Source of the DNA: Nitrospinaceae bacterium
GTDB lineage: Bacteria > Nitrospinota > Nitrospinia > Nitrospinales > Nitrospinaceae
Length of the DNA stretch: 64,000 nucleotides
Assembly (NCBI GenBank): GCA_028278405.1
Contig: JANQEK010000005.1
Span: 1 to 64,000, forward strand
Direction of reading: 5' to 3'
Under the pieces are notes generated by a model. It did no database searches. It was not told where the DNA came from and saw only the letters and a list, made by a program, of their open reading frames with translations. Positions 20,975 to 31,125 of the stretch are shown one piece after another (position 1 is the stretch's first letter; every line of letters begins with the position of its first letter). Position numbers and translations under genes: made by a program.

Positions 20975-21829
20975 TTAGAGGGATTTCAGGACATCCTGAT
21001 AAAGCCGCATCATCATTTTGGTGATCGGTCCGGGCTTGCCGTTTCCGATAGGTTTTCCATCCAATGAAGTGACGGGCATTATCATTTTAACGGTCCCCGT
21101 GATAAAGGCTTCCTCCACATTTTGGAGAACATCGGGAGGCCACTCCCCCTCTTCCACCAATACCCCATTCTCACGGGCCAGTCGAAGCACGACCTCCCGC
21201 GTGATTCCGGACAGGATACCGCAATTCAATGAAGGGGTCATCAGGCGTTGATCGCGGATAAAGAAAAAGTTGCTGGTCGTGCATTCAGTTAATTGACCAG
21301 TGGGATTCAACATCAATGCATCCGCCGCACCGGATTTGCGGGCTTCGACCTTTGCCAGCACATTGTTGAGATAATTCCCGGTTTTGATGCCCGGATTCAA
21401 TGCTTCCTTGGGGTTTCTTTTAACAGAAACCAACGCCACATTGATTCCATCCTTATAGTTCTCTGCGGGATATTGCAGGGCAGGCTTGACAAATATCAAC
21501 ACATTCGGCTGGGTACAGGTTTCCGGATCGATATCCATCGCACCGACTCCACGCGTGACAACAACTCGGATATAGGATTCCGGGTTCCCCGCCGCCTCCA
21601 CTGTTTTATGAATTTCCTCGATCATTTGCTCATCCGACAGGGGAATATCCAGTGAAATTGCCTGTGCGGAACTTCTTAACCGTCTCAAATGTTCATTGGC
21701 AAAACATAATTGGCCGTGATGCGTACTGATCACTTCATAAACACTGTCACCAAAAAGAAATCCATGGTCGAAAACCGATATATGTGCATCCTGGCGAATA
21801 TCACCATTGAGATTGATTCGAGTGGTCAT
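20975..21829 (-). CDS. Class IV aminotransferase (branched-chain / D-amino-acid aminotransferase)
   Basis: ISVFDHGFLFGDSVYEVI, IKTGNYLNNVLAKVEA, CTTSNFFFI, SGITREVVLRLA, FITGTVKMIMPV. Confidence 0.92.
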   Translation of the reverse strand: MTTRINLNGDIRQDAHISVFDHGFLFGDSVYEVISTHHGQLCFANEHLRRLRSSAQAISLDIPLSDEQMIEEIHKTVEAAGNPESYIRVVVTRGVGAMDIDPETCTQPNVLIFVKPALQYPAENYKDGINVALVSVKRNPKEALNPGIKTGNYLNNVLAKVEARKSGAADALMLNPTGQLTECTTSNFFFIRDQRLMTPSLNCGILSGITREVVLRLARENGVLVEEGEWPPDVLQNVEEAFITGTVKMIMPVTSLDGKPIGNGKPGPITKMMMRLYQDVLKSL

Positions 21830-21907
21830 AGTAAAAGCAGTTAAGGGAAGGAAAGTATTTTGCGAATTGATGCGGTTGGAAAACTGTTACGCGTTTAATT
21901 CTTTTCG

Positions 21908-22594
21908 TTATTCTTGTGCAGCAATATCGTTAAGAATCTTATCCAGACTTTCGCGATCCTCTTTTGTATAGTCGTCCTGCGGAGGCGAATCCAAAGAGGT
22001 TAAAGCAGAAGTTTTTTCTTTCAAAATTTTCTTTTGGTCGGCCAGGCGCTCATCAATCCCTTCCAAATTGGGAATCTTTTGTCGCATCCCTTTCAATGAA
22101 CCGGGCATACTTCGATTGAACCCCGGCTCCACCTCTACATTTTCCCGGATATCATCGACCCAATCTTCCAGGTAAGGCGCCACCAGGGAATCCTCTGTCC
22201 AACGGGCATAAGTCTCGTCGAACCACTGCAGGGGAAACATGAAAACAATCATGATAAAAATTCCCTTGGCCATCCCAAAGAATCCACCCAGGAACCGGTC
22301 CCATCCCGAAATGGTGTGGGTGGAATGGAGGTATTTTTTGGCCAAGCGACCCAGCATGGCGACGAAAATCAGACTGACTATAAACAAAACAATAAAGCTG
22401 AGAATATTAGCCAGGGTTTCCTCGGTAATGATTCCTCCCATGAGAACGGCCAAATCCGAATACAGATTCAAAGCCAGGAGATAAGCCACCACCAAAGCCA
22501 CCAGTGAAAAAGCTTCCCGCACCATGCCTTTCCAGACAGAATAAAGAACACTTAAACCGATGATGATAAACGCAAAAACATCGAAAGAAATCAT
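21908..22594 (-). CDS. CvpA-family membrane protein
   Basis: FDVFAFIIIGLSVLYSVWKGMVREAFSLVALVVAYLLAL...GWDRFLGGFFGMAKG. Confidence 0.88.
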   Translation of the reverse strand: MISFDVFAFIIIGLSVLYSVWKGMVREAFSLVALVVAYLLALNLYSDLAVLMGGIITEETLANILSFIVLFIVSLIFVAMLGRLAKKYLHSTHTISGWDRFLGGFFGMAKGIFIMIVFMFPLQWFDETYARWTEDSLVAPYLEDWVDDIRENVEVEPGFNRSMPGSLKGMRQKIPNLEGIDERLADQKKILKEKTSALTSLDSPPQDDYTKEDRESLDKILNDIAAQE

Positions 22595-22595
22595 T

Positions 22596-25025
22596 TCAGT
22601 TATCCCTGACAGTTAAAATACTCTGAAAATCATGGATTCCACCCTCTCCATAGAGAGTTTTATATATTACATAATTTCTCAGGACTTTTTTTACGTAGTT
22701 TCGGGTTTCCTTGTAGGGGATGCTTTCCATAAACTCCAGAGGCTTTAAGTCGGAACGAGTCTCGATCCATTCCTTGACCTTGCCCGGACCGGCATTGTAA
22801 GACGCCAATGCGAATATAATATTATCCTCAAATTCGTTCAATAATCCGCTCAGATATTTTACACCTAATTGGATATTCACCACAGGTTTTTTCAGGTCAC
22901 TTCGATCTGGAAGATTCGTGCCCATGGAACGCGCCACCCGTGTGGCGGTGGAAGGAAGCAGTTGCATTAAACCGATGGCTTGGGCGGAGGACACCACTTT
23001 CTTATTGAAGGCACTTTCCTGGCGCATCAATCCCATGACGAGATAAGGGCTCAAGTTATACTGCGAGCTCTCCTTCCTCGCGTTTTCAACATACGGCTTG
23101 GGAAAAAGAATTTCAGCAAGCGAGGGAGAAATGGAATGGTGACGGTTTCTTCTGGAGATGTCCCAGGACAATCCTATGGCCCTTTGGTATCCCCCGGCCT
23201 TTTTAAAGAGTTGCGCAAGATAATACGAAAACTCCTGGCTGTCTTTTTCACTGGTGATTTGCGAAAGCTCCTTCATCCCCATTTCCAAAAACCCTATAGA
23301 GATCAACTTTTCGGCCCGATTGATTCGCTTGCGGTTGACCTCTCCCAATCCCCATTGTCGTGGAGCAGATTTCTGGATTGCCTGAGGTTCCAAAAAGTTC
23401 AGGGGCTGCATGGACATTTCGATCCTTGCAACCATGGCATAAAAATCCATGGGAAAATCTTTCGTCAATTGCTTGAGAAACGCAACTCTTGAGTCGTAGT
23501 TTTCCAATTGACGTTCCGTATCCGCCAGCCAATACAAAGCGGCGGGACGAAAGTTATCTGGATTCGGAAAGCCGTTGTCCAGATTCCTGAATTTTCCGGG
23601 ATTGGCGTAATTCAGCAATCGGTTAAACCCTGCCCTGGCCTCCTCCAGTTGGCCGTCCAGTCGATACAGCCAGGGAATTTTAAATTGGGCGGAAGGCGTA
23701 AAGTATCCCCAATTGTATTTGCTTAGAAGCTTTTCATAAAGATCGATCGCCTCTGCATACCGATGATTATCTTCCTCAATCCTTGCCATGAAATATAATG
23801 CTTTATGGCAGGCTAGGGTTTCGTTGGGATACTTATCGAGAACCTTTTGGTAAACTCGCTGTGCGGCGTCGGCAAATTCGTTTTCCCACAAACGGCTCGC
23901 CAGCTTGTTCATATGACGAACCGGGTATAGGTCCACCAGGCGTGCCATTTCCTGACTCCATTCATCCCTCCGAATCTTGTTCAATATGGCTTGATTCATA
24001 TGGGAAAAAATACCCTTTGTATTTTCGTCACCAGGAAACTCCCTCAACACTTTCTCGCCATATTTCGCAATTTCAGGAAAATTATCGATGCTAAGAGCAT
24101 GGTACAGACTGTTAAATAGCCCGTTGTTGGTGCGAGGCCATTTGGGGGTTTTCTTTGCCACAGGTTTTATTGGTGAACCATTTTGCTTTTCCCGCATATC
24201 CAACAGATGTTTCAATCGCTCGGCGTTGCCATTGACTCCCTCCAAAGCTTCTCGATTGTTTTCCAGAAAAGCCGTCACCTTTCGGGTGGCCTGGCTCGAT
24301 GGAAAATTGTTTAGAATATATATGTGCATATCCGCCGCTTCATCGAGGTTTTGGCCTGCTTCATAGGTTTGAGCCAAAGCAGAATAGATTTTCAAATGTT
24401 TTCCATCACAACCGCAATTCGATTTTTCACGCACCAGGGCGTTGTTGTAATGGCTCCAGGCCGCCGGAAAATCCTCTTGTTTAAAATAAGCGTCTCCCAA
24501 TTGAGCTTCGATGTCTGCCAGGTGTCGAGGCACATCTTCATGAAATGGACTTGAAGGAAAATTTTCAAACAGGATCATTTGATTTTTAAACGCTTCCTGC
24601 AAATATTCGATCGCCTGATCCAAGTCCTCTTCCTGAAGGCTCCTTTCAGCCAATGCACGCAAAGCAACTGTTAGAAAATAGATTTTGAAATCCTCCAGAA
24701 TAAAATCCCCATTGATTTCCTGGCTTAAAATTTCAAGGGCTTTTTTATGGTAGTTCTGACGCAGATGAATGTAGGAAATACCCAAATGAACCAGATTATT
24801 TTCAACAGAGGATTCGACCTGTTCGCGGGCATCCATGAACTTTTGTAAAACGGGTTCAATATTGTTGGAATCCAGATTTTTCAAACTGGGAATTTCTTCT
24901 TTAAACAGAAAATCAACGGGAAAGGATTTTCCAGTCTCGAAGACGTCCAGAGAGTCGGCAAGGGCGAGTTTGAAGCATAGCCCAAAAACCATCAACAGAA
25001 TGAAAAACGATCGTCTAATAGTTTT
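22596..25025 (-). CDS. Soluble lytic murein transglycosylase with TPR-like N-terminal region
   Basis: C-terminal SLT domain YLVMGLMRQESAFNKKVVSSAQAIGLMQLLPSTATRVARSMG, IFALASYNAGPGKVKEWI. Confidence 0.92.
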   Translation of the reverse strand, partial: KTIRRSFFILLMVFGLCFKLALADSLDVFETGKSFPVDFLFKEEIPSLKNLDSNNIEPVLQKFMDAREQVESSVENNLVHLGISYIHLRQNYHKKALEILSQEINGDFILEDFKIYFLTVALRALAERSLQEEDLDQAIEYLQEAFKNQMILFENFPSSPFHEDVPRHLADIEAQLGDAYFKQEDFPAAWSHYNNALVREKSNCGCDGKHLKIYSALAQTYEAGQNLDEAADMHIYILNNFPSSQATRKVTAFLENNREALEGVNGNAERLKHLLDMREKQNGSPIKPVAKKTPKWPRTNNGLFNSLYHALSIDNFPEIAKYGEKVLREFPGDENTKGIFSHMNQAILNKIRRDEWSQEMARLVDLYPVRHMNKLASRLWENEFADAAQRVYQKVLDKYPNETLACHKALYFMARIEEDNHRYAEAIDLYEKLLSKYNWGYFTPSAQFKIPWLYRLDGQLEEARAGFNRLLNYANPGKFRNLDNGFPNPDNFRPAALYWLADTERQLENYDSRVAFLKQLTKDFPMDFYAMVARIEMSMQPLNFLEPQAIQKSAPRQWGLGEVNRKRINRAEKLISIGFLEMGMKELSQITSEKDSQEFSYYLAQLFKKAGGYQRAIGLSWDISRRNRHHSISPSLAEILFPKPYVENARKESSQYNLSPYLVMGLMRQESAFNKKVVSSAQAIGLMQLLPSTATRVARSMGTNLPDRSDLKKPVVNIQLGVKYLSGLLNEFEDNIIFALASYNAGPGKVKEWIETRSDLKPLEFMESIPYKETRNYVKKVLRNYVIYKTLYGEGGIHDFQSILTVRDN

Positions 25026-25180
25026 CATTAAGGCGTTTGTCACGGGACTGTCGGAGGACAGTCACAGCCGGCTGCTTCCCGATTTCGGAAACTCGGCAAA
25101 TGATTAAGAGGGGTCCGGAAATCATTCCCAGATCATCAGTATCAGGCAATCGAACCTCATTCTCAAGCATTTTGGAGGGA

Positions 25181-25702
25181 CTAACCTTTTGATTTTAAAT
25201 AGCTACCAAAAATTAGGTGAAATGTAGATGTAAATTGGTCGGGATGGCTGTCAATGCGCTCTTTGAGATCCGGAATCGGCCAAAACCGTCCTTCACTGAT
25301 CTCCAGAAGATTGATGGTGATTTCCTGGTCGGTGGTACATAAATAGGTTTCGACATGCTCCCACAAGGTTGCCTGGCTTGCTGAAAACTTCCTAAAAAAC
25401 TGCAATTCTCCGGAAATTCCCAGTTCCTCCATGAGTTCCCTTTGAGCGCTGGTCCGGTATTCTTCACCCGCATTCACATGTCCCGCCGCTGAAGAGTCCC
25501 AATAACCCGGATTTTCATCCTTGGTCATGGCCCGTTTCTGTAAAAACAATTCTCCCCTGGAATTGAACACGAGAATGTGAACAGACCGATGCAGCAAACC
25601 CTTTGCATGAACTTCCCCCCGGGTGGCTTGACCCACGACCCGGTCCTCGGAATCCACCACATCAAACAATTCTGAGGAGTCATCCATACTGATACTTATC
25701 AA
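25181..25702 (-). CDS. NUDIX hydrolase
   Basis: Nudix box GHVNAGEEYRTSAQRELMEELGI; LFDVVDSEDRVVGQATRGEVHAKGLLHRSVHI. Confidence 0.93.
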   Translation of the reverse strand: MISISMDDSSELFDVVDSEDRVVGQATRGEVHAKGLLHRSVHILVFNSRGELFLQKRAMTKDENPGYWDSSAAGHVNAGEEYRTSAQRELMEELGISGELQFFRKFSASQATLWEHVETYLCTTDQEITINLLEISEGRFWPIPDLKERIDSHPDQFTSTFHLIFGSYLKSKG

Positions 25703-25722
25703 TTGTCGAGCGCTGGAAATGT

Positions 25723-27045
25723 TCAGGCGGTTTCCCGCATTGATTTCAAGTAACTGAGTTCTTCGGGAATGCTTTTATCTTCGCAATAATTGTGGTCGGC
25801 CAGGATTTTCAGGTCATCCAGAACACGCTGATCTCCCTCAAACACAACCTTCTGATAGCCTTTATCCGCCACCGCGCCGCCTGCCTGAAGTAGACTCATT
25901 ACAGAACGGGCATTGAATTTTTCACCATCCACCAGGAGAAAAGCATCAGCGTCATAGTTGCGTACAATCAGAGAAATATAGGTCGATGGACGGGCATGAA
26001 ATCCCAAAGGAGTGGGAATAGGCAGTTCATAGCGAACTGTCTTAACAAAATTTTTCAACAATTCTTTGCCAAGTAAATCCCCTTCGCGGATATAAAATAT
26101 ACAGTTCTTAAACCAGAAATTCACGATCTGGTTTAACAACTCGTCTTTGTTCACCAGCGTGGAGATAATACGCTTGCACTCCCCCTGACGGATCTCATCC
26201 TCATGCCGTTCATAAAAATGAGTCAGCCAAATAGTGACCTCCAGTAAATGGAGCGGCATTGAAATATATCCGCGAAAAGTTTTCAGTTCCTCGTATCTTT
26301 TCTGAATAGATGTTCCCTTGATATAGGTATCAAACTCGGATTGGACGCTATGAACCAAACTCATGACCATACGAGCTTTTTTTTCGTCGATGACTTCCGG
26401 AACTATTCTTTTGAGGTCCCCCTCTTTCTGTTGAACCCGCGCATTGATCTCTTCCATCATGCTAGCCACGTTGCTCATTTTTTGGAACATATCGATGATT
26501 CGTTCTTCATCCTCCTTGATCTGCTCATCCTCGGCATTTTTCGGAAGTTGTTTGTTCACTTCGACTTCTGAGAACTGGCTCGGGTCAACCGATTCTCGAG
26601 AGTAATTCAGATTATTCTTTTCGCCGGCACGAAGGCACTCCTGATACAGATTGAGTATGGACTGATTTAAAAAATCTGATGCGTCCTGAATTTCTACAAA
26701 AAATTTCTCTTTTTGCTCATCAGAATCTCTCAGATTGTAGAAAGGATAGCGGTCCACCAGATGTTTGAGGTAAAAACCGGCAATCACCAGGTTTCGTATC
26801 GACGCCACGTATTCAGTGAAAAAAGACCAGGTCTTGTTCTGTCGGGCGCCATGCTCATCCAGAAAACTTTCCAAAAGTTCCGCTTGTTGGATCAGGTTGG
26901 AATACCATTTGCGGTTGGCATCGCGTCTTTTGTCAGGGAGTGATGCAAACGAATTGAACGTTTTGAAAAACTGAGAGCCCGCTTTCTCCACCAAAGGAAG
27001 AAACTCGTCTTCAGAAATGATCTGGATGAGTGATTTAGGTTCCAA
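25723..27045 (-). CDS. Protein with about 340-aa helical N-terminal region and C-terminal HPr-like domain
   Basis: C-terminal YELPIPTPLGFHARPSTYISLIVRNYDADAFLLVDGEKFNARSVMSLLQAGGAVADKGYQKVVFEG. Confidence 0.85.
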   Translation of the reverse strand: MEPKSLIQIISEDEFLPLVEKAGSQFFKTFNSFASLPDKRRDANRKWYSNLIQQAELLESFLDEHGARQNKTWSFFTEYVASIRNLVIAGFYLKHLVDRYPFYNLRDSDEQKEKFFVEIQDASDFLNQSILNLYQECLRAGEKNNLNYSRESVDPSQFSEVEVNKQLPKNAEDEQIKEDEERIIDMFQKMSNVASMMEEINARVQQKEGDLKRIVPEVIDEKKARMVMSLVHSVQSEFDTYIKGTSIQKRYEELKTFRGYISMPLHLLEVTIWLTHFYERHEDEIRQGECKRIISTLVNKDELLNQIVNFWFKNCIFYIREGDLLGKELLKNFVKTVRYELPIPTPLGFHARPSTYISLIVRNYDADAFLLVDGEKFNARSVMSLLQAGGAVADKGYQKVVFEGDQRVLDDLKILADHNYCEDKSIPEELSYLKSMRETA

Positions 27046-27093
27046 GGACGGATTCCATAATGATTCGGCCGGTCCAAACTGGCCGAAAGAGGT

Positions 27094-27636
27094 TTAATTC
27101 ATCGAGGTCCGGGCAACAAACGATTTGGGAAGATATTTCATCCAGCTATCCACATGAGAAGGAGGAGCGCCGGGAACGACCAGCTGATGGAAACTGAAAT
27201 TTGGACGCGAGGGTTTTTTGCCTAGCTTCATATTCGCTTCCCGGGCAGTTCTGCTTCCTTTCTTCATGTTACAGGGTTTGCAAGCCACCACCACATTCGT
27301 CCAGGTGGTTTTCCCGCCCCGAGATTTCGGAATGACGTGATCGACCGTCAAAGGGTGTTCCTTGTCACCGCAGTACTGACAGGTAAAATTATCCCTCCGC
27401 AATATATTCTTTTTGCTGAAAGACACATTTTTTCGCGTTTTGCGTTTGACCAGATTCAGCACACGAATTACGGTTGGCACTTTTAGCGACATCGAAGGAG
27501 ACCGAACCACATAACCATCACACTCGATTTGCTCGGCCCGGCCGCTCAGTACCATCACAAGCCCACGCTTGGCGCTGCAAAATTGCAAGGGCTCGTAAGA
27601 ATAATTGAGGATTAAAATTTTTAGAGAATTCAACAT
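27094..27636 (-). CDS. HNH endonuclease family protein
   Basis: FTCQYCGDKEHPLTVDHVIPKSRGGKTTWTNVVVACKPCNMKKGSRT. Confidence 0.93.
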   Translation of the reverse strand: MLNSLKILILNYSYEPLQFCSAKRGLVMVLSGRAEQIECDGYVVRSPSMSLKVPTVIRVLNLVKRKTRKNVSFSKKNILRRDNFTCQYCGDKEHPLTVDHVIPKSRGGKTTWTNVVVACKPCNMKKGSRTAREANMKLGKKPSRPNFSFHQLVVPGAPPSHVDSWMKYLPKSFVARTSMN

Positions 27637-27772
27637 GGCCGATCAATTCACAAAAGAATTGCGCGTTTTTGACAACACAGAGTAAATCTTGTTGATTTTA
27701 CTCTCTACCCCCCTTGACCGTCAACATCCTCGCTTTTTTCAAACATTACCGGAATAGGATTTAGCCCTTATT

Positions 27773-29191
27773 TTAAAAAAGGTTACCTGCCCCAAAGCGG
27801 CCCTGCGGATCCAAAGAATATTTGATTTCCTGCAATTCAGCCAGCGCCTGATCCCCGATCATTTTATGATAATACTCCTTTTTCAATTTGCCAACGCCGT
27901 GTTCCGCCGAAATCGTGCCTCCCCAATCGAAAATCTGATCAACCAATGTTGTATAGGTTTCCCTTGCCAAAGACATCTGCTTCGCATCCGGCAACAAATT
28001 GATATGCAGGTGGTTGTCCCCGATATGACCAAACATAACGAAGTCCAGACCGCTTGCCGTCAACGTATCCCGGTAAAAGTCCATCATCTTCCGGAAATGC
28101 TTGTCATCGACGGCCATATCGGTTCCCATCTTTACCCGTTTCAACCGGGAGTTTTCTTCGTTGATCATCAGGGGAAGCTCATGACGAAAATCGTAAAACT
28201 TTTCGATATCCTTTGGTCCCTGGGCAAACCAGGAATCATCCAGCAATACTTTCTCCTGTTCCAAAAATTCGTACCAGGCTTCAAGGCAAGAGTCGTATTC
28301 CGATTGATCAGCCACATCCTGTTCAAAAAATAAAGCCGCCTGTGCTTTTTCCGGGACATTGCCGAATTTTTGCTTCAAGCGCTGCAAAGAACGGCTATCA
28401 AAATATTCCAGGGAGCAGGGAGATATTTTTGGTTCCCTGGATCCTCTGATTTTCTCCAGCAAGTCCCAGCAGTCCTCTTCTTGTTCCAAGAATAAAATGC
28501 CGCTCAAAAATTCGGCAGGCGCTTTCACTAACTTCAGCGTACATTCGGTAAAAACACATAGAGTTCCATCCGAACCGATAAAAATATCCAACCAGTCCAT
28601 TCCCGGTTGAACAAAATAACCCGCTGCGTTTTTACACTCGGGGCTTTTAAAATTAACCGAAGGAAATTTAATCGTAGAGCCATCGTCCAACTGAAGCGGT
28701 TGCTCGATGGTCTCGCCTCTGCGAACCGAAGCCGTGCGTCCGTCGGACAACACAATAGTCGCCTCAAGAACAAACTGCCGTGTGGCTCCGTATTTGTAAC
28801 TGCGTGCGCCGGAAGCGTTCGTAGCCAGGGTTCCGCCGATGGAGGCCAACCATTCGGTCGGGTTTGGGGGATAAAACCATCCGCTGTTCTGCAAATGATT
28901 TTGAAGATCTTTCAGAGTAACGGCGGGTCCGACTCGAATAGTTCCGTCAATCACCGGTCCCAGAAAATTGAAGCGCTCCAGCGAAACCACAACGCCTTCC
29001 AGGGGAATACGCGAAGCGGTGAGTCCTGTCCCCGCCCCTGCCAGAGACACAGGTTGCTCGTTTTCCTTTAAAAAACCCACAAGTTCTTCCTGGGTTTCTG
29101 GAATGACAACCTCTTTTGCCCGCCCTTCGGAAAAATTCGACGCATCTTTGAGATAAGGAGCAATGGTTTCCGGATCGGTTTTTCTAAACAC
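27773..29191 (-). CDS. FAD-binding oxidase (GlcD / D-lactate dehydrogenase-like)
   Basis: PVSLAGAGTGLTASRIPLEGVVVSL, ASIGGTLATNASGARSYKYGATRQFV, MFGHIGDNHLHINLLP, GGTISAEHGVGKLKKEY. Confidence 0.93.
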   Translation of the reverse strand: MFRKTDPETIAPYLKDASNFSEGRAKEVVIPETQEELVGFLKENEQPVSLAGAGTGLTASRIPLEGVVVSLERFNFLGPVIDGTIRVGPAVTLKDLQNHLQNSGWFYPPNPTEWLASIGGTLATNASGARSYKYGATRQFVLEATIVLSDGRTASVRRGETIEQPLQLDDGSTIKFPSVNFKSPECKNAAGYFVQPGMDWLDIFIGSDGTLCVFTECTLKLVKAPAEFLSGILFLEQEEDCWDLLEKIRGSREPKISPCSLEYFDSRSLQRLKQKFGNVPEKAQAALFFEQDVADQSEYDSCLEAWYEFLEQEKVLLDDSWFAQGPKDIEKFYDFRHELPLMINEENSRLKRVKMGTDMAVDDKHFRKMMDFYRDTLTASGLDFVMFGHIGDNHLHINLLPDAKQMSLARETYTTLVDQIFDWGGTISAEHGVGKLKKEYYHKMIGDQALAELQEIKYSLDPQGRFGAGNLF

Positions 29192-29208
29192 GGTTCAAAA
29201 CCTCCCGG

Positions 29209-29802
29209 TTATCGTCGAGTGGATTCCATTAAGCCGTCAGCTTGTGGAGGCAGGAAACCCTCGTAACCGTGATGACGTTCGATCAACTCCAATACAGTGA
29301 ATACCTCACCATCCTTTATTTCCGGCTCGGTAAACACCTGACGCAAGTCGGTACCCGGATCACCAACCACCTGGCCGGCTACCTTGAATCCTCTTTTGCC
29401 AATCGCCTCAATGGCGGCATCGATCTCTTCAACCTGAATGGCAATATGATGGAAACATTGATCACCATGCGCCTTCACCCATTTGGGGATCAGGCTTTTT
29501 TCGCCTCGCTCACCCTCGTAGGCCTGGTCGATAAACAATGCCGGATATCCGGGTTTCCGGAACACTTTCGCCCACCAATGATCGAATTCCAAAATCCCGA
29601 TCTTTTCGTCAAAGCAGAAACCGAGATCGATGAATTGTCTGGACCGGGCATCGACATCCAGAGTCCGGACGGTGCAATGGTCCACCAGAGGCATCCATCC
29701 GGCACCGCATCGGGTCAATTGATCCGCAAAATCCGCTGCCGCCCGATTACCCTCGAGGAATCTATCGAGATAATCCTGCATCAACTGATCCAGCGCGTTC
29801 AT
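29209..29802 (-). CDS. VOC/glyoxalase-fold protein (HPPD-like or DUF1338-like)
   Basis: LVDHCTVRTLDVDARSRQFIDLGF, HGDQCFHHIAIQVEEIDAAIEAIGKRGFKV, GTDLRQVFTEPEIKDGEVFTVLELIERHHGYEGF. Confidence 0.7.
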   Translation of the reverse strand: MNALDQLMQDYLDRFLEGNRAAADFADQLTRCGAGWMPLVDHCTVRTLDVDARSRQFIDLGFCFDEKIGILEFDHWWAKVFRKPGYPALFIDQAYEGERGEKSLIPKWVKAHGDQCFHHIAIQVEEIDAAIEAIGKRGFKVAGQVVGDPGTDLRQVFTEPEIKDGEVFTVLELIERHHGYEGFLPPQADGLMESTRR

Positions 29803-29806
29803 TGCC

Positions 29807-29971
29807 TTACTCTTTGTCCTTATTTGCAGGGTTATCGGTGGAGTCGGTTTCCTGGTTCTTTTCGGGATTGCCTGAAGCCGGCCCCTGATGAATAAATCCG
29901 GCGTAGCGAAACATGACCACTATTAGGCTGATCAAAACCACGATTGCTATTACTATAATTATTAAGTCCAT
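29807..29971 (-). CDS. Small single-pass membrane protein (54 aa), not in the supplied ORF track
   Basis: Manual translation MDLIIIVIVIAIVVLISLIVVMFRYAGFIHQGPASGNPEKNQETDSTDNPANKDKE-like; ends just before the ATG at 29802. Confidence 0.55.
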   Translation of the reverse strand: MDLIIIVIAIVVLISLIVVMFRYAGFIHQGPASGNPEKNQETDSTDNPANKDKE

Positions 29972-30137
29972 AAATCCTTTACACCAACAGGTTTAACTGG
30001 CTATAGTTTACCACTGGGGAAGGAAACCACCAAGGTTCTTGAAAAGTATGCCTTTGGTTCAAACCCGCATACTTTCTCCTTCTTTCTTGCACCCTTTTTG
30101 AGCTTAACGTATGCTGGGTGGATATAAGGAGTCCGTA

Positions 30138-31103
30138 ATGAAAGACGATGTCAGAGGCAGTGAAATTCACAATCAAAAAGTCACCATTGGCGGAGTGCAA
30201 TTGACGCTCAGTCAGCCGGACAACAGCGAGGTCACCTGGATCGGCCAAAGCGAAATCCTCAAGCAAATCCTGGCCTGCTGGCTGGTGGTGGGAGAAAAAG
30301 ACCTGCCGCTGGCACCGCGCATCGTCGGTATGCCCGGTATCGGCAAAACGACGCTTGCCATGGTCGGAGCGCGTACCCGCAAACAACCGCTGTATATTTT
30401 CCAATGCACGGCTGATACCCGTCCGGAGGACTTACTGGTCACTCCGGTACTTTCCGAAGCGGGGACCATTTCCTATCATGCCTCGCCGTTAGTGACCGCC
30501 ATGATCCAGGGAGGCATCTGTATCCTGGACGAAGGCAACCGAATGAACGAAAAGAGCTGGGCTTCGTTGGCGCCTTTACTGGATCATCGACGCTATGTCG
30601 AATCCATTATTGCCGGTATTCAGGTACACGCTCACAAGGAATTCCGCGCTGCTGTTACCATGAATAGCGACGAATCCACATTTGAAATCCCGGATTACAT
30701 TCTTTCGCGCCTGCAACCCACGCTGCAATTGAAAATGCCTTCTCATCAGGACGAGCTCTCCATATTGAAGTATCATTTACCCTTCGCAGAAGAAGATTTG
30801 CTGAACATGACCGTCGAGTTCCTGCAACGCGCGCATCAACTGGATCTGGACTTTTCGCCGCGGGACGGCCTCCATATCCTGCAATACGCTCTCAAACGAA
30901 TGAGCCAGGATAAAGAGCACCCGCTTTCAAAAGACGAAGTCTGGCGGGAAGCGGTGGAAAAAGTCCTGGGTGAAGAGGCCCTAAACCTGGATGAATTGGC
31001 TGAAAAGAAAAAACGGGCGTTGGGCTCTGAGAATCTGCCGATGGGCCTGGGCGATTTTTTCTTTGACGAAGACAGCCCGCTGCATCCGGACTCCGACCGT
31101 TAG
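30138..31103 (+). CDS. MoxR-like AAA+ ATPase
   Basis: Walker [12 protein letters not shown], Walker [29 protein letters not shown], sensor region [28 protein letters not shown]. Confidence 0.88.
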   Translation: MKDDVRGSEIHNQKVTIGGVQLTLSQPDNSEVTWIGQSEILKQILACWLVVGEKDLPLAPRIVGMPGIGKTTLAMVGARTRKQPLYIFQCTADTRPEDLLVTPVLSEAGTISYHASPLVTAMIQGGICILDEGNRMNEKSWASLAPLLDHRRYVESIIAGIQVHAHKEFRAAVTMNSDESTFEIPDYILSRLQPTLQLKMPSHQDELSILKYHLPFAEEDLLNMTVEFLQRAHQLDLDFSPRDGLHILQYALKRMSQDKEHPLSKDEVWREAVEKVLGEEALNLDELAEKKKRALGSENLPMGLGDFFFDEDSPLHPDSDR

Positions 31104-31125
31104 GCCCCCTCTTCCGGAGTTTTAA

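Noticed and set aside
27094-27636. HNH protein as a homing endonuclease or defence gene
   Set aside because: Matches the widespread stand-alone housekeeping-like HNH family; no intron or element features around it.
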